From Mesobacillus foraminis (GTDB lineage Bacteria > Bacillota > Bacilli > Bacillales > Cytobacillaceae): a stretch of 64,000 nucleotides of DNA. Below, one piece after another: positions 45,703 to 55,128 of the stretch. The notes beneath the pieces were generated by a model. It ran no database searches. It saw only the letters and a program-made list of their open reading frames with translations, and was not told the DNA's origin. Location of the stretch: contig NZ_SLVV01000005.1 in the NCBI RefSeq assembly GCF_004340465.1, positions 389,669 through 453,668 of the forward strand, read 5' to 3'. The first letter of the stretch is position 1. Each line of letters starts with the position of its first letter. The translations under genes were made by a program, and so were the position numbers.

Positions 45703-46110
45703 AAAAAGTGTTTAGACCTTATCCCTTATCTTCCTCAATAAATAAAACGCTGCTTTTTCTGCCATGCTGGCCGGCTCCTGCAGATTCATAAGGAAAATAT
45801 GTATTTCCGGATAATATTAAAAGGGATTGCATTCTGTGGGTATTTTCACAAAACACTATCTATATTACTAGCAAAGCTAGGAGTGGGAATCAACCTTTTT
45901 GTTTAAAAGTACCTGTATTTTATGTATTGTATAATCCCTTTAGATTGTGTAGTATCGATAAAGTATGGAATGTTGGAATCTGTCTTTTTTCCTCGAATTC
46001 GGCTATGATAGAAATCGGGCATACTGCTGACAAACACATCACCATCCATTATACATTGCATCTGAATTATATAACAACTTATCGAACTTTTAAACAAGCA
46101 GGTGAATTCA
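45703..46110 (+). promoter_or_regulatory. Long ctaA upstream region with a further ResD-like site
   Basis: Non-coding. Contains GTTTTGTGAAAAT on the minus strand at 45853-45842, another ResD-like word, a short CTAGC-AAA-GCTAG hairpin at 45868-45880, and TATAAT at about 45928-45933 preceded by no clear -35. The long leader suggests more than one promoter for ctaA; none is certain from sequence. I see no riboswitch or gene here. Confidence 0.45.
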
Positions 46111-47079
46111 TTGAAACGTTCATTAAAATGGCTTGCCGTCCTGACGACAATAGGGATGCTATTTGTCCTGCTGGGCGGTGCCCTCGTTACAAAAACAGAG
46201 TCGGGAATGGGCTGTGGCCGCTCCTGGCCTCTGTGCAACGGTCAGCTGGTCCCATCTGATATAACTCCTGAACTTGTCATCGAGCTTGCCCACCGGGTTG
46301 TATCAGGAGCCCTCGGAATAATGGTGCTCGCACTTTCTATCTGGACCTGGCGTACAATCGGCCATATTCGGGAAACAAAATTTTTGGCTTTTTTGTCCCT
46401 CTTCTTCATCGTTCTCCAAGGTCTCATCGGAGCTGCGGCTGTTGTATGGGGGCAAAATGATTTTGTACTTGCCCTCCATTTTGGAATCTCGCTCATCTCT
46501 TTTGCGGCAGTATTTCTGCTGACCCTTTTAATCTTTGAAGTAGATAAAAAATTCGAAGCGGATAAAGTAGTGATTGACAGGAGAATGACGTTTCATATCA
46601 TTGGGATTACCGTCTACAGCTATTTAGTTGTTTATACAGGCGCCCTTGTCAGACATACCAATTCAAGCCTTGTTTGTCCGGATTGGCCAATGTGCGTTAA
46701 TTCTGACCCAAAGCTGCCTGAAAATCTTTATGAATGGGTGCAAATGGGGCACAGGACAGCTGCAGGCCTGATTTTTGTCTGGATTGCCTATATTACTGTA
46801 ATCGCTGTTAGGCATTATAAGAGCCAAAAGGTTATTTATTGGTCATGGATAGCTTCCTTTATCCTGGTTTCCCTGCAAGTAATCGCAGGTGCACTGGTGA
46901 TCTTCTCGAGGCTTAACCTCTATATCGCATTAGCCCATGCCTTCTTTATCTCTTGTTTGTTCGGAGTGCTCAGCTATCTTATCCTGCTTGTCTCACGAAA
47001 CAGGAAGAATTCCTTCAGGCTGGCGGAAAATGCAAATATTGAAAAGGCTCATCAGAAACCATCCCCGCCAAATGTCTGA
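46111..47079 (+). CDS. ctaA: Heme A synthase CtaA
   Basis: Membrane enzyme that oxidises the C8 methyl of heme O to give heme A for the caa3 oxidase. TTG at 46111 is preferred, 5 bases after AGGTGA; the longer GTG frame starts inside that site. Eight membrane helices; paired extracytoplasmic cysteines GCGRSWPLC (about 35-43) and VCPDWPMC (about 190-197); conserved heme histidines in [21 protein letters not shown] and LAHAFF. 322 residues. Divergent from ctaB. Confidence 0.95.
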   Translation: MKRSLKWLAVLTTIGMLFVLLGGALVTKTESGMGCGRSWPLCNGQLVPSDITPELVIELAHRVVSGALGIMVLALSIWTWRTIGHIRETKFLAFLSLFFIVLQGLIGAAAVVWGQNDFVLALHFGISLISFAAVFLLTLLIFEVDKKFEADKVVIDRRMTFHIIGITVYSYLVVYTGALVRHTNSSLVCPDWPMCVNSDPKLPENLYEWVQMGHRTAAGLIFVWIAYITVIAVRHYKSQKVIYWSWIASFILVSLQVIAGALVIFSRLNLYIALAHAFFISCLFGVLSYLILLVSRNRKNSFRLAENANIEKAHQKPSPPNV

Positions 47080-47082
47080 TAC

Positions 47083-47124
47083 TCAAAAAAAAGCTGCTGT
47101 CCTGATGGACTGCAGCTTTTTTTA
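47083..47124. terminator. Bidirectional terminator between ctaA and ftsW
   Basis: AAAGCTGC-T-GTCC and GGAC-T-GCAGCTTT form a stem of about 12 bp with A and T runs on either side, overlapping the ftsW stop codon. Confidence 0.85.
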
Positions 47125-48330
47125 TGATCGAAATCTGTACACATTTCCGGAGCCGCTAGCAGCTTCCGTTTCTGCTTTTTGTTTGTCCCGGCTTTTATAC
47201 TTTTCCTCAAAATTTACGAACATGGATACATTCACTAGTATCCCCATTGCAATCCCAAGCTGGAGCAGGGATGAGCCCCCGTAGCTGACAAATGGTAGAG
47301 GCACACCGGTTAACGGTATGACTCCTGAAGCTCCGCCCAGGTTAATGAATGACTGGATTCCCACCATGCTGGAAATCCCGATTGCGAGCAGGCTCCCGAA
47401 TGGGTCTTTGCATTTAAGGGCAATATAAATTCCTCTTAAGACGATAAAGCCCAAGCAAAGGAGTACAAATCCCACCCCGAAGATTCCCAGCTCCTCCGAG
47501 ATAACGGAAATGATAAAGTCCGTATGCGCTTCAGGCAAATACCCGAGTTTTTGAACACTTTGTCCAAGTCCTAGCCCAGTGAGTCCTCCAGAACCAATTG
47601 CATAATAGGAATTGGCTAAATGGTAACCCGAGTTTTCCTCATCCTTAAATGGGTCACTGTAAGAGGTCAGACGATCCATCCTTTTTGCCGAAAATACTTC
47701 ATCCTTCATGATTAAAGCAAGTGGAGCGACAAGAATTACAGCAATCAGGACGAGCTTGGTGATGTTTTTCAGATTCATTCCTGATGACAGGATGATGCTA
47801 ATTGCAATCAGCATGATAATGCCCGCTGTACCGAAGTCAGGCTGCACCGCTACCAGGAAAAACACCAGGACCAGATAGACGAGCGGCGGGACAACACCCT
47901 TATTGAATTCGTTGATGTACGACTGTTTCTTTGCATAAACCGCAGAAAGGTAAATAATGACACTCACCTTGGCAAACTCTGAAGGCTGAATGCTCCTTGC
48001 TCCCAATTCAATCCAGCTTAACGCATTGTTGGTCACTTTTCCGAACAGGAATAAGGCTCCTAATCCAAGAAGGGTCAGAGTCACCATCGGAACCAATATC
48101 CGTGTGCTTTTCATTGCTTTATAAGGGAACAGCGCGGTTAAGATAAAGGCAGCCATTGCCACGATAAGATTGAGTTTTTGCTTTTCATAAAAAAAGTCAG
48201 CCGGGACTTCATGCCGCTGAATGGCCGTGACCATGCTGGCACTGTAGACCATAACCAGTCCAAACAAAGACAAGAGGGCAATTACAATGATTAAAGAGTA
48301 ATCATAGGATTTAAGTATTTTTTTTAACAT
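47122..48330 (-). CDS. ftsW: Septal peptidoglycan polymerase FtsW
   Basis: SEDS-family lipid II glycosyltransferase of the divisome, 402 residues, ten membrane helices. Signatures: LVMVYSASM (about 25), GARSIQPSEFAKVSVI (about 113-128), SGYHLANSYYAIGSGGLTGLGLGQS (about 225-249), LPEAHTDFIISVI, and PLTGVPLPFVSYGGSS near 340. A cytoplasmic charged tail follows. The gene lies outside the dcw cluster beside ylaN as in B. subtilis, which distinguishes it from SpoVE at 5177-6277. Confidence 0.92.
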   Translation of the reverse strand: MLKKILKSYDYSLIIVIALLSLFGLVMVYSASMVTAIQRHEVPADFFYEKQKLNLIVAMAAFILTALFPYKAMKSTRILVPMVTLTLLGLGALFLFGKVTNNALSWIELGARSIQPSEFAKVSVIIYLSAVYAKKQSYINEFNKGVVPPLVYLVLVFFLVAVQPDFGTAGIIMLIAISIILSSGMNLKNITKLVLIAVILVAPLALIMKDEVFSAKRMDRLTSYSDPFKDEENSGYHLANSYYAIGSGGLTGLGLGQSVQKLGYLPEAHTDFIISVISEELGIFGVGFVLLCLGFIVLRGIYIALKCKDPFGSLLAIGISSMVGIQSFINLGGASGVIPLTGVPLPFVSYGGSSLLQLGIAMGILVNVSMFVNFEEKYKSRDKQKAETEAASGSGNVYRFRS

Positions 48331-48459
48331 CGTCTCGTCCCCATCTTCTAAGTTGTATTATTTATTCTATCATAACAAAGGATATCCTGCTCATAGAGAA
48401 GGAAAAGTTGAAAAGGAAGTGATTTTTACAAAAAGCCTCCACACCCTTCTGGCATAAAA

Positions 48460-48497
48460 AAACTCAAACAATTCCCCTGAATTGTTTGAGTTTCTTA
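48460..48497. terminator. ylaN terminator
   Basis: AAACTCAAACAATTC and GAATTGTTTGAGTTT, a perfect stem of about 14 bp with a 4-base loop, T run on the minus strand and TTTCTT on the plus strand. Confidence 0.88.
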
Positions 48498-48502
48498 ATA
48501 TC

Positions 48503-48787
48503 TCATTTTCTCACTGAAGCTTCATGAAGAGCAGAAAGCTCTCTCTCCAGCTCGCCCAGGAGATTTTTACCGTCAATTTCTTCTATTAGCCCAAGTCTGA
48601 CTGCAAAATCTATCTCTCTGGATAACCCAAACATTTGCGTATCCAATACCTCTTCATAAAGAGGGCATTGAGGCATTGTGAGATTATCCATTTGCACTTT
48701 TATCAGCTTTAAAATTTTATCAGCGTCAGCCTTTAGTATGGCATGGGCTTTCTCCTGATGATTAATAATCATTTCAGACGCCAACAT
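48503..48787 (-). CDS. ylaN: YlaN family protein (DUF1507)
   Basis: A 94-residue all-helical cytoplasmic protein ([52 protein letters not shown]), matching YlaN/DUF1507. In B. subtilis YlaN affects iron homeostasis through interaction with Fur. GGGGGGATCA precedes the ATG, and a TTGCAT-17-TAAAAT promoter lies upstream. Monocistronic. Confidence 0.93.
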   Translation of the reverse strand: MLASEMIINHQEKAHAILKADADKILKLIKVQMDNLTMPQCPLYEEVLDTQMFGLSREIDFAVRLGLIEEIDGKNLLGELERELSALHEASVRK

Positions 48788-48828
48788 TGATCCCCCCGTT
48801 TCCGAGCATAACCCAATCCTATCTATAA

Positions 48829-48857
48829 ATTTTACAGTTAGATGGCCGAAAATGCAA
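48829..48857 (-). promoter_or_regulatory. Sigma-A promoter of ylaN
   Basis: TTGCAT, 17 bases, TAAAAT on the minus strand, about 40 bases before the start codon. Confidence 0.65.
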
Positions 48858-48906
48858 GACTATTAAGCACCAGCAGAATTTAAATCAAGGCTGGAGGAAG
48901 GGTCGA

Positions 48907-48935
48907 ATGACAATTAAATAAAATAGAGATATACT
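48907..48935 (+). promoter_or_regulatory. Sigma-A promoter of the gene at 48965
   Basis: ATGACA, 17 bases, TATACT on the plus strand, 29 bases before the start codon. Confidence 0.65.
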
Positions 48936-48964
48936 TGTCTTGAATAAGTTACGGAGGTGCGCGC

Positions 48965-49465
48965 ATGATGGAATCCATCATTCCAATAAAGGGAAAGACC
49001 AATTATCAGATCACACTCGATCCCAGTGTCTGGATTTTTGATGATCGTAAAGTTAATTTAGATACATACTTTAATCAAACCGCAGAAAACCACGATGAAA
49101 CAGAAAAATACACCCAATCCGTCTCTAAACATTGGGACAGGGAGATCATGGAAGGTGCAGTATTTCCTCCAACACTGAAAAGTGAGCGCAAGTATGAAAA
49201 ACAGAAATTACTGGAGGGCACTTACGGCATTCCATTAAAACCCTTCCTTCTTAATGCAGGAATCAAGGATGATGCAAAAATCGTTCTTGTCGAACATCGA
49301 GATGGAGAATTAGAATTGCCGCTTGAGGAAGCCCAAAAATTAATCCTCGGTTTTTCAAAATCAGGCAGGCCTTTGACCGAGGACGGCCCTGTTCATGCCT
49401 ATTACGGGGATGGCTCCAATTCCAACGATCCTCTGAAAGGCGTAAAAAGCTTCACTGTAAAATAA
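48965..49465 (+). CDS. Conserved Bacillaceae protein of unknown function
   Basis: 166 residues, ATG 6 bases after GGAGGTGC. Begins MMESIIPIKGKTNYQITLDPSVWIFDDRKVNLDTYF; soluble, acidic, with a repeated beta/helix pattern and C-terminal DGPVHAYYGDGSNSNDPLKGVKSF. Homologues in other Bacillaceae are sometimes labelled peptidyl-prolyl isomerase, but I see none of the cyclophilin, FKBP or parvulin motifs. It occupies the place of ylaM in B. subtilis without resembling a glutaminase. Monocistronic. Confidence 0.75.
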   Translation: MMESIIPIKGKTNYQITLDPSVWIFDDRKVNLDTYFNQTAENHDETEKYTQSVSKHWDREIMEGAVFPPTLKSERKYEKQKLLEGTYGIPLKPFLLNAGIKDDAKIVLVEHRDGELELPLEEAQKLILGFSKSGRPLTEDGPVHAYYGDGSNSNDPLKGVKSFTVK

Positions 49466-49488
49466 AAACCCGGGCTGGTTCAGCCCGG
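49461..49488 (-). terminator. Terminator of the PhoH-family gene
   Basis: CCGGGCTG-AAC-CAGCCCGG followed by GTTTTTATTTT on the minus strand, starting right at the stop codon. Confidence 0.82.
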
Positions 49489-50826
49489 CTAATTCAGTAG
49501 GTCTGCTGCCAGTTGGGCAAGTGCGGACCTTTCTCCCTTTACCAGCTTGACATGACCGGCAATATGCTGATCCTTGAACTTTTCGACCACGTATGTAAGC
49601 CCGTTGTTGTAGGCGTCCAAGTAAGGATGGTCAATTTGGTCCGGGTCTCCCATTAAAACAATTTTACTTCCTTCCCCTACCCGTGTCAGGATGGTCTTAA
49701 CCTCGTGCTTGGTCAAGTTTTGTGCCTCGTCGATAATTATGAACTGGTCCGGCAGGCTTCTTCCTCTTATATATGTTAATGCTTCCACCTCTATGGAACC
49801 CATTCCGGCAAGGATGGCATCCAATTCGCCCGGCTTTTTGGCATTAAATAAATACTCAAGATTGTCAAATATTGGCTGCATCCAGGGGCGAAGCTTTTCC
49901 TGCTTTTCACCTGGCAGAAAGCCCAGGTCTTTTCCGACAGGAACAATTGGACGAGCCACCAGCAGCTTTTTATACCTGCCAAGGTCCTCTGTTTGATATA
50001 AACCGGTTGCGAGGGCCAACAGCGTTTTTCCGGTACCTGCCCTGCCGCTTAAAGTTACCAGCGGAAGATCATTCCGCAACAGCATCTCCATCGCCATAAT
50101 TTGCTGGACATTCCTTGCCCTGATTCCCCAAACCGGCTTCCCCTCATGGTCAAAAATCAGCTTTCTGACTTTCATTTTTTTCTTGTCCACTATTCCTAGT
50201 GCTGAAGCAGAACCTCCCAGCAGGTCTTTCATTAGGAGGAACTGATTGGGATAGAGAGTATGTCCTTTGATTTCTGTTAATGAGAGCTCCCCTTTTTCAT
50301 AAAATTGATTCATTTTGGCCGCTTCAACATATACTTCCAGATAACCTGTATACAGGTCGTCGATTGCAACTACACGGTCACTCAGGAAATCCTCCGAAGT
50401 AAGTCCGATAGCATCAGCTTTTACCCTCACTAATGCATCTTTGCTGACAAGAATGACAGGACGTCCATCCTCTTTCGTCTGCTCTTCAAGAGAAAGGTTT
50501 TTGGCAACTGCCAGAATTCGATTATCATTCGTTTTTTCCACAAAAATTTCCTGAAGCTGATGAAAAGAACGGTGGTTAAGCTCGATTCTTAAAGTTCCCC
50601 CGTTTTCAAGGAGAATTTTTTCATGAAGCTTTCCAGTTTCTCTCATTCCGTCTATCAGCCTGGAAACCTGCCTCGCATTTCGCCCAATCTCGTCCATATA
50701 CCGTTTTTTCGAATCAACTTCCTCGAGCACTACAGCAGGAATGACCACTTCATTATCCTGAAACGAGAATATGGCGTGCGGGTCCTGCAGCAGGACATTC
50801 GTATCTAGTACGTATATTTTACCCAA
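49489..50826 (-). CDS. ylaK: PIN domain-PhoH fusion ATPase (PhoH2, YlaK)
   Basis: An N-terminal PIN ribonuclease domain (about 1-140; VLDTNVLLQDP, VVLEEVDSKK, acidic residues DNRILAVA) fused to a PhoH ATPase domain with Walker A GRAGTGKT (about 265) and Walker B FIIIDEAQNL (about 350). PhoH2 proteins have RNA unwinding and cleavage activity in other bacteria. The start is TTG at 50826, 7 bases after GGGAGG; the longer frame adds 38 residues from the promoter region of ylaJ. 445 residues. Divergent from ylaJ. Confidence 0.92.
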   Translation of the reverse strand: MGKIYVLDTNVLLQDPHAIFSFQDNEVVIPAVVLEEVDSKKRYMDEIGRNARQVSRLIDGMRETGKLHEKILLENGGTLRIELNHRSFHQLQEIFVEKTNDNRILAVAKNLSLEEQTKEDGRPVILVSKDALVRVKADAIGLTSEDFLSDRVVAIDDLYTGYLEVYVEAAKMNQFYEKGELSLTEIKGHTLYPNQFLLMKDLLGGSASALGIVDKKKMKVRKLIFDHEGKPVWGIRARNVQQIMAMEMLLRNDLPLVTLSGRAGTGKTLLALATGLYQTEDLGRYKKLLVARPIVPVGKDLGFLPGEKQEKLRPWMQPIFDNLEYLFNAKKPGELDAILAGMGSIEVEALTYIRGRSLPDQFIIIDEAQNLTKHEVKTILTRVGEGSKIVLMGDPDQIDHPYLDAYNNGLTYVVEKFKDQHIAGHVKLVKGERSALAQLAADLLN

Positions 50827-51033
50827 ATTCTTGCCTCCCACCTTCCTGTTTTTTCTTGCGCCGCTAAAGACTTTCAGCTGGGACTTGGTAAAATATATGT
50901 TTTTCCGTATAAAGATAGAATGTATTTTGCACAATACCATGTAGGCAAGTCTTTTTTATCTTCTGAAGGTAAGAAAAACGTTCATGGTTATCATCCTTCT
51001 TTTAAACCAAAAGTAAATTCGGGGGTGTCAAAA

Positions 51034-51627
51034 GTGAAAAGCATAGCAGCGATATTCATTTTAATTCTGCTGGCTTCAGGATGCGGTACTCGTGAAGATG
51101 CATCCCAGAACAGGCAGGATGATTTAGTAAAAGTTAAAAACAGTGCATTTGAGCATGTGGACCGGGAGGAAAGCGAAAATATTTCAAACCACCTGGCTGA
51201 ACTGGCGGAGCGTGTCCCTCAGGTTGAAAATGCCACAGCCGTGGTAATTGGCAATCTCGCGGTGGTTGGAATTGATATTAAGGCAAACCTTGAAAGGTCG
51301 GAGGTTGGTACAATTAAATATGCGGTCGCAGAAAGCATGAAGGATGACCCCTATGGAGCTGAGGCAATCGTAGTTGCCGATCCGGATATTACAGCGCGCC
51401 TCGACGAGATTGCAGAAGACTTTAACAATGGAAGGCCTCTTCAGGGAATCATGAACGAACTGGCTGATATTACAGGAAGAATTATGCCGGAAGTGCCGGC
51501 AGATATTATCGAACCTAATCCTAAAAATGCAACAGAGCAGAACAAGGAACAGCTGGAAACTGACGAAAAACGGAATCTTGAACAAAAACAGGACAAACAG
51601 TCCAATTACCATAAGGACAAGGAATAG
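51034..51627 (+). CDS. ylaJ: YhcN/YlaJ family sporulation lipoprotein
   Basis: GTG at 51034 follows GGGGGTG and gives a lipoprotein signal peptide, MKSIAAIFILILLASGC, with Cys at about 17. The body carries the YhcN/YlaJ domain (VENATAVVIGNLAVVGIDIKANLERSEVGTIKYAVAESMK, about 68-107) and ends in a Gln/Glu/Lys-rich tail. Members of this family are spore-associated lipoproteins in B. subtilis. 197 residues. Confidence 0.9.
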   Translation: MKSIAAIFILILLASGCGTREDASQNRQDDLVKVKNSAFEHVDREESENISNHLAELAERVPQVENATAVVIGNLAVVGIDIKANLERSEVGTIKYAVAESMKDDPYGAEAIVVADPDITARLDEIAEDFNNGRPLQGIMNELADITGRIMPEVPADIIEPNPKNATEQNKEQLETDEKRNLEQKQDKQSNYHKDKE

Positions 51628-51658
51628 AAAAAGCTTAGTCACTCTGACTAAGCTTTTC
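51626..51658. terminator. Bidirectional terminator between ylaJ and ylaL
   Basis: AAAAGCTTAGTC-ACTCT-GACTAAGCTTTT, 12-bp stem, with T-rich continuation on both strands; it overlaps the ylaL stop region. Confidence 0.85.
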
Positions 51659-52103
51659 TCATGGCGTCCATCACTTGCTTATCCAAACGGGCAGCGGCAT
51701 TTTTATCGTAGGTTTTATCATACTTTGGTTCAGTTACAATCTTTGAACCATAAAACATAACGTCTCTTACTTCACTGATTTGAATTTCAATCAAGGCGAG
51801 CTTTAAAGGCACTTCTTCCAGCCTTTCCGCTTTAACAGACGCCTGTCCCTGGATGGAATACGTCGATTCGTTGGCAATAAGATTCAGAACCACTTTATTG
51901 TTGGAGTTAATATTCTGGACAATCCGGGAGCGATTGTCGACAGCGAAAAAAATTGTCTGGTCATCCTTGGCCAAAACCCAGGAAATAGCACTGACGTTGG
52001 GGCCTCCTGTTTCATGGTCCACAGTGGCAATGGTTACGAAGCGTTCGTTTTGCAAATCCTCAAACAAGACAGATGTCAGTTTTGGTTCAACTTGATTTAC
52101 CAT
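51648..52103 (-). CDS. ylaL: Pyridoxamine 5'-phosphate oxidase-like FMN-binding protein
   Basis: 151 residues with the FMN-binding split-barrel fold of the PNPOx-like superfamily: RFVTIATVDHETGGPNVSAISWVLAKDDQTIFFAVDNRSRIVQNI (about 21-65) and VVLNLIANESTYSIQGQASV. It lacks the full active-site set of true PdxH and is more like the general stress protein 26 group. Position corresponds to B. subtilis ylaL. Substrate unknown. Confidence 0.83.
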   Translation of the reverse strand: MVNQVEPKLTSVLFEDLQNERFVTIATVDHETGGPNVSAISWVLAKDDQTIFFAVDNRSRIVQNINSNNKVVLNLIANESTYSIQGQASVKAERLEEVPLKLALIEIQISEVRDVMFYGSKIVTEPKYDKTYDKNAAARLDKQVMDAMRKA

Positions 52104-52275
52104 AGTCCAGCCTCCTTAAATTACCACCATCTTACTACGGAACCATATTCAGGGCAAATAATCTGTTCATTCAAAAAATGAAACATGTCGAAATTAAAGG
52201 AATTCTATACTATAATATAAACCAGCAGTGTTTCAGCTATGTATACTTAAACGCTTTTAAACGAGGTGAAATAAC

Positions 52276-52476
52276 ATGAGAGTCAAATGCGTAATTTGTG
52301 AAAAGATTGAATCAATCAATGACGAAACCCTTAAGGCGAAACAGCTCCGAAACCGCCCTATCCATACATACTTATGCAAAGAATGCCACGATCGAATCAC
52401 CGAAAAAACAGAAAAAAGACTGGCGACCGGAAACTTCCGTCTTTATAAATCGCCAGTGGAAAATGATGAATGGTAA
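52276..52476 (+). CDS. ylaI: YlaI family zinc-ribbon-like protein
   Basis: 66 residues, MRVKCVICEKIESIND...HTYLCKECHDRITEKTEKRL: two CxxC pairs (CVIC near 5, CKEC near 35) consistent with a zinc ribbon, then a basic helix. Matches the DUF2197/YlaI family. Start ATG follows AAACGAGGTGAAATAAC. Monocistronic, ending in a terminator shared with the next gene. Function unknown. Confidence 0.88.
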   Translation: MRVKCVICEKIESINDETLKAKQLRNRPIHTYLCKECHDRITEKTEKRLATGNFRLYKSPVENDEW

Positions 52477-52507
52477 AAAAAGCCGCCAATGCTGGCGGCT
52501 TTTTTTA
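52474..52507. terminator. Bidirectional terminator after ylaI
   Basis: AAAAAAGCCGCCA-ATGC-TGGCGGCTTTTTTT: 7-bp GC stem extended by A-T pairs, overlapping the stop codon of the convergent gene. Confidence 0.88.
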
Positions 52508-52795
52508 TGAGTCTGGATAGTTTACATACTTTTCCGGCTCATCACAAATCTGTTTAAGCATCACTTCTATCAGCTCTCGAGGAAATCTGTAGGTCTTTGT
52601 TTCCTTGTCAACTTCTACAGAAATATAATACATCTCCTCATCAGTAGTAAAACTGGGCTCAACAATTCCGTGCTCATCGGCCAAAAGCTGTTCAAACATT
52701 TTCCTGGTGTCAGAAGCAGCCGTATCGTGTGGCCTTTCATCTGTTACGACTTTGATGGTAATCCAGTTATAGAGCTTATCCTGCAGCGACATCAT
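52505..52795 (-). CDS. Conserved hypothetical protein
   Basis: 96 residues, acidic, soluble: LYNWITIKVVTDERPHDTAASDTRKMFEQLLADEHGIVEPSF...YRFPRELIEVMLKQI. I do not recognise the family. Start ATG 7 bases after GAGGTG. It follows ylaH by 11 bases, so it is in the typA-ylaH transcription unit. No catalytic motif visible. Confidence 0.72.
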   Translation of the reverse strand: MMSLQDKLYNWITIKVVTDERPHDTAASDTRKMFEQLLADEHGIVEPSFTTDEEMYYISVEVDKETKTYRFPRELIEVMLKQICDEPEKYVNYPDS

Positions 52796-52806
52796 GCTTC
52801 AACACC

Positions 52807-53121
52807 TCAACTTGCATCCATTTCTTGTTTTTTGTGCTGGCGGAGCCTGATCTTATAAATGATTAAGATAAGTGCTGCAACTACCAGCCCTTCTGCTATT
52901 GGAAGGAATACTCCAAGAAATGTCAAAATCGTACAGCCAAGTATTAGAAAAAGGTAAATCAGGATTGATTTTCCCAAGGGCAATTTTTTGGCAAAGCCCA
53001 GCTTGTAGACGATGACACAAAGCATAATGATCGTCAGGTAAAGCATCCACATGCCTGCATCGGGATTTTCATGCACTTTGTACAATGCAGCAAAAAACGT
53101 CAGACGCTCGCTTACATCCAT
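52807..53121 (-). CDS. ylaH: YlaH-like membrane protein
   Basis: 104 residues with three predicted membrane helices (about 23-42, 48-70, 72-90) and a charged C-terminal tail ([13 protein letters not shown]). [48 protein letters not shown] matches YlaH. It lies 23 bases after typA, as in B. subtilis. Function unknown. Confidence 0.87.
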   Translation of the reverse strand: MDVSERLTFFAALYKVHENPDAGMWMLYLTIIMLCVIVYKLGFAKKLPLGKSILIYLFLILGCTILTFLGVFLPIAEGLVVAALILIIYKIRLRQHKKQEMDAS

Positions 53122-53144
53122 AACCCTTCCCCCTAGTTAATAGC

Positions 53145-54980
53145 TTATTGCTCTGCGTACTTCTTTTTCTTTGCAACCCGCTCCCGCTCGTTTTTATCAA
53201 GAATCTTTTTACGCAAACGGATATTTTCTGGTGTCACTTCACAATATTCATCATCATTCAGATACTCAAGTGATTCCTCAAGAGTCATAAGGCGCGGTTT
53301 TTTGATGACGGAAGTCTGATCTTTATTGGCTGAGCGAATATTCGTCGCCTGTTTAACTTTCGTGATATTAACCGTAATGTCGTTTTCACGTGTATGTTCA
53401 CCAACAATCATGCCTTCATAAATCTCAGTACCAGGCTCAACGAAAATGGTTCCGCGGTCTTCTACTCCCATAATTCCGTAAGTAGAGGCTTTGCCTGACT
53501 CCATTGAGACGAGTACACCCTGGCGGCGTCCGCCAACCTGGCCTGAGGCCATTGGCTGATAGCTGTCAAAAGTATGGTTGATAATTCCATAGCCTCGTGT
53601 CAATGTAAGGAATTCGGTTGTATAACCAATCAATCCACGTGCAGGCACATTAAAGATCAAACGGACCTGGCCGCTGCCATTGTTGATCATGTCGAGCATT
53701 TCACCTTTTCTCGCACCGATGGATTCCATAACAGATCCAGTATGTTCTTCTGGCACGTCAATCTGTACGCGTTCGACCGGCTCACAACGAACTCCGTCAA
53801 TCTCTTTAACGATAACTTCCGGTTTTGATACCTGAAGCTCGTATCCTTCCCGGCGCATATTTTCAATTAAAATGGATAGATGAAGCTCACCACGTCCGGA
53901 AACGATCCATGCATCAGGCGAATCAGTGTTATCCACTCGAAGGCTGACATCGGTTTGAAGCTGGGCGCGAAGTCTTTCCTCGATTTTTCGGGAGGTTAGA
54001 TATTTCCCTTCTTTTCCGGCAAATGGACTGTTATTTACCAGGAATGTCATTTGCAATGTAGGCTCATCAATTCTTAGCACTGGAAGGGCATCCTGCTCAT
54101 CAATTGGGCACACCGTTTCTCCGACATTGATATCTTCCATGCCGGATACCGCAATCAAATCACCCGCTTGTGCTTCTTGAATCTCTTCCCGCTTTAGGCC
54201 AAAGAAGCCAAACATCTTTGTCACACGGAATTGTTTTACCGAGCCGTCCAGCTTCATCAAGGCAACCTGCTGGCCGACATTCATGGTTCCGCGGAAAACA
54301 CGGCCGATTCCGATACGTCCAACATAGTCATTATAGTCAAGAAGGGCAACCTGGAATTGCAGCGGCTCATCGCTATTATCGATTGGAGCCGGAATATGAT
54401 CGATAATGGCTTCATATAGGGATTGCATGTTTTCGTCCTGCTTCTCAGGAGTCACACTGGCTGTTCCGTTAATACCTGAAGCATAGATGACCGGGAATTC
54501 CAGCTGATCTTCATCAGCACCTAATTCAATAAACAAATCAAGTACTTCATCTACAACTTCCTCTGGACGTGCAAAATCACGGTCAATCTTGTTGACTACA
54601 ACAATCGGTGTCAGCTTCTGTTCCAGTGCTTTCTTTAGAACGAAGCGTGTTTGCGGCATACACCCTTCATACGCATCGACAACGAGCAGAACACCGTCCA
54701 CCATGCGCATGATGCGTTCTACTTCCCCGCCAAAATCGGCGTGTCCCGGTGTATCCAGGATGTTGATCCTTGTGTCTTTATATTGGATAGCTGTATTTTT
54801 GGCCAGAATCGTAATTCCGCGTTCTCTTTCAAGATCGTTGGAATCCATGGCTCTTTCTTCAACATTTTCATTAGCGCGGAATGTGCCCGCTTGTCTTAAC
54901 AGCTGGTCAACTAATGTGGTTTTACCATGGTCAACGTGGGCGATGATCGCAATATTCCTGATATCTTCTCGTAATTTCAA
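53145..54980 (-). CDS. typA: Translational GTPase TypA (BipA)
   Basis: Ribosome-associated GTPase of the EF-G superfamily, involved in ribosome assembly and stress or cold adaptation. GTPase motifs: [13 protein letters not shown] (G1, about 12-24), RERGITI (G2), [14 protein letters not shown] (G3, about 76-89), NKIDR (G4, about 131). Domains II, III, V and the BipA-specific C-terminal domain follow. 611 residues, family standard. TTG start after CAGGTAA. An extended -10 promoter lies upstream. Confidence 0.96.
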   Translation of the reverse strand: MKLREDIRNIAIIAHVDHGKTTLVDQLLRQAGTFRANENVEERAMDSNDLERERGITILAKNTAIQYKDTRINILDTPGHADFGGEVERIMRMVDGVLLVVDAYEGCMPQTRFVLKKALEQKLTPIVVVNKIDRDFARPEEVVDEVLDLFIELGADEDQLEFPVIYASGINGTASVTPEKQDENMQSLYEAIIDHIPAPIDNSDEPLQFQVALLDYNDYVGRIGIGRVFRGTMNVGQQVALMKLDGSVKQFRVTKMFGFFGLKREEIQEAQAGDLIAVSGMEDINVGETVCPIDEQDALPVLRIDEPTLQMTFLVNNSPFAGKEGKYLTSRKIEERLRAQLQTDVSLRVDNTDSPDAWIVSGRGELHLSILIENMRREGYELQVSKPEVIVKEIDGVRCEPVERVQIDVPEEHTGSVMESIGARKGEMLDMINNGSGQVRLIFNVPARGLIGYTTEFLTLTRGYGIINHTFDSYQPMASGQVGGRRQGVLVSMESGKASTYGIMGVEDRGTIFVEPGTEIYEGMIVGEHTRENDITVNITKVKQATNIRSANKDQTSVIKKPRLMTLEESLEYLNDDEYCEVTPENIRLRKKILDKNERERVAKKKKYAEQ

Positions 54981-55038
54981 AAATGTTTACCTGCCTTTAT
55001 ATAAAATGTTATTTTTTCTCTTTTACAACAACTGAGTT

Positions 55039-55047
55039 ATTATATCA
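55039..55047 (-). promoter_or_regulatory. Extended -10 promoter of typA
   Basis: TGATATAAT on the minus strand matches TGnTATAAT exactly; no good -35 hexamer. About 58 bases upstream of the start codon. Confidence 0.65.
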
Positions 55048-55128
55048 CATTTATTGTAGAAACCTAAAAAGATTTTGTTGTACAATAGAAATTATAGGAT
55101 TATAAGCTATTTAAAAGGAGAAAACTCC

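Noticed and set aside
45868..45933. Considered a T-box or other riboswitch in the long ctaA leader.
   Set aside because: Only a 5-bp hairpin and no T-box sequence or terminator/antiterminator pair is visible.
47122..48330. Considered whether this SEDS gene is rodA.
   Set aside because: Its position next to ylaN and the divisome-type motifs match ftsW of Bacillus; rodA lies elsewhere in that genus.
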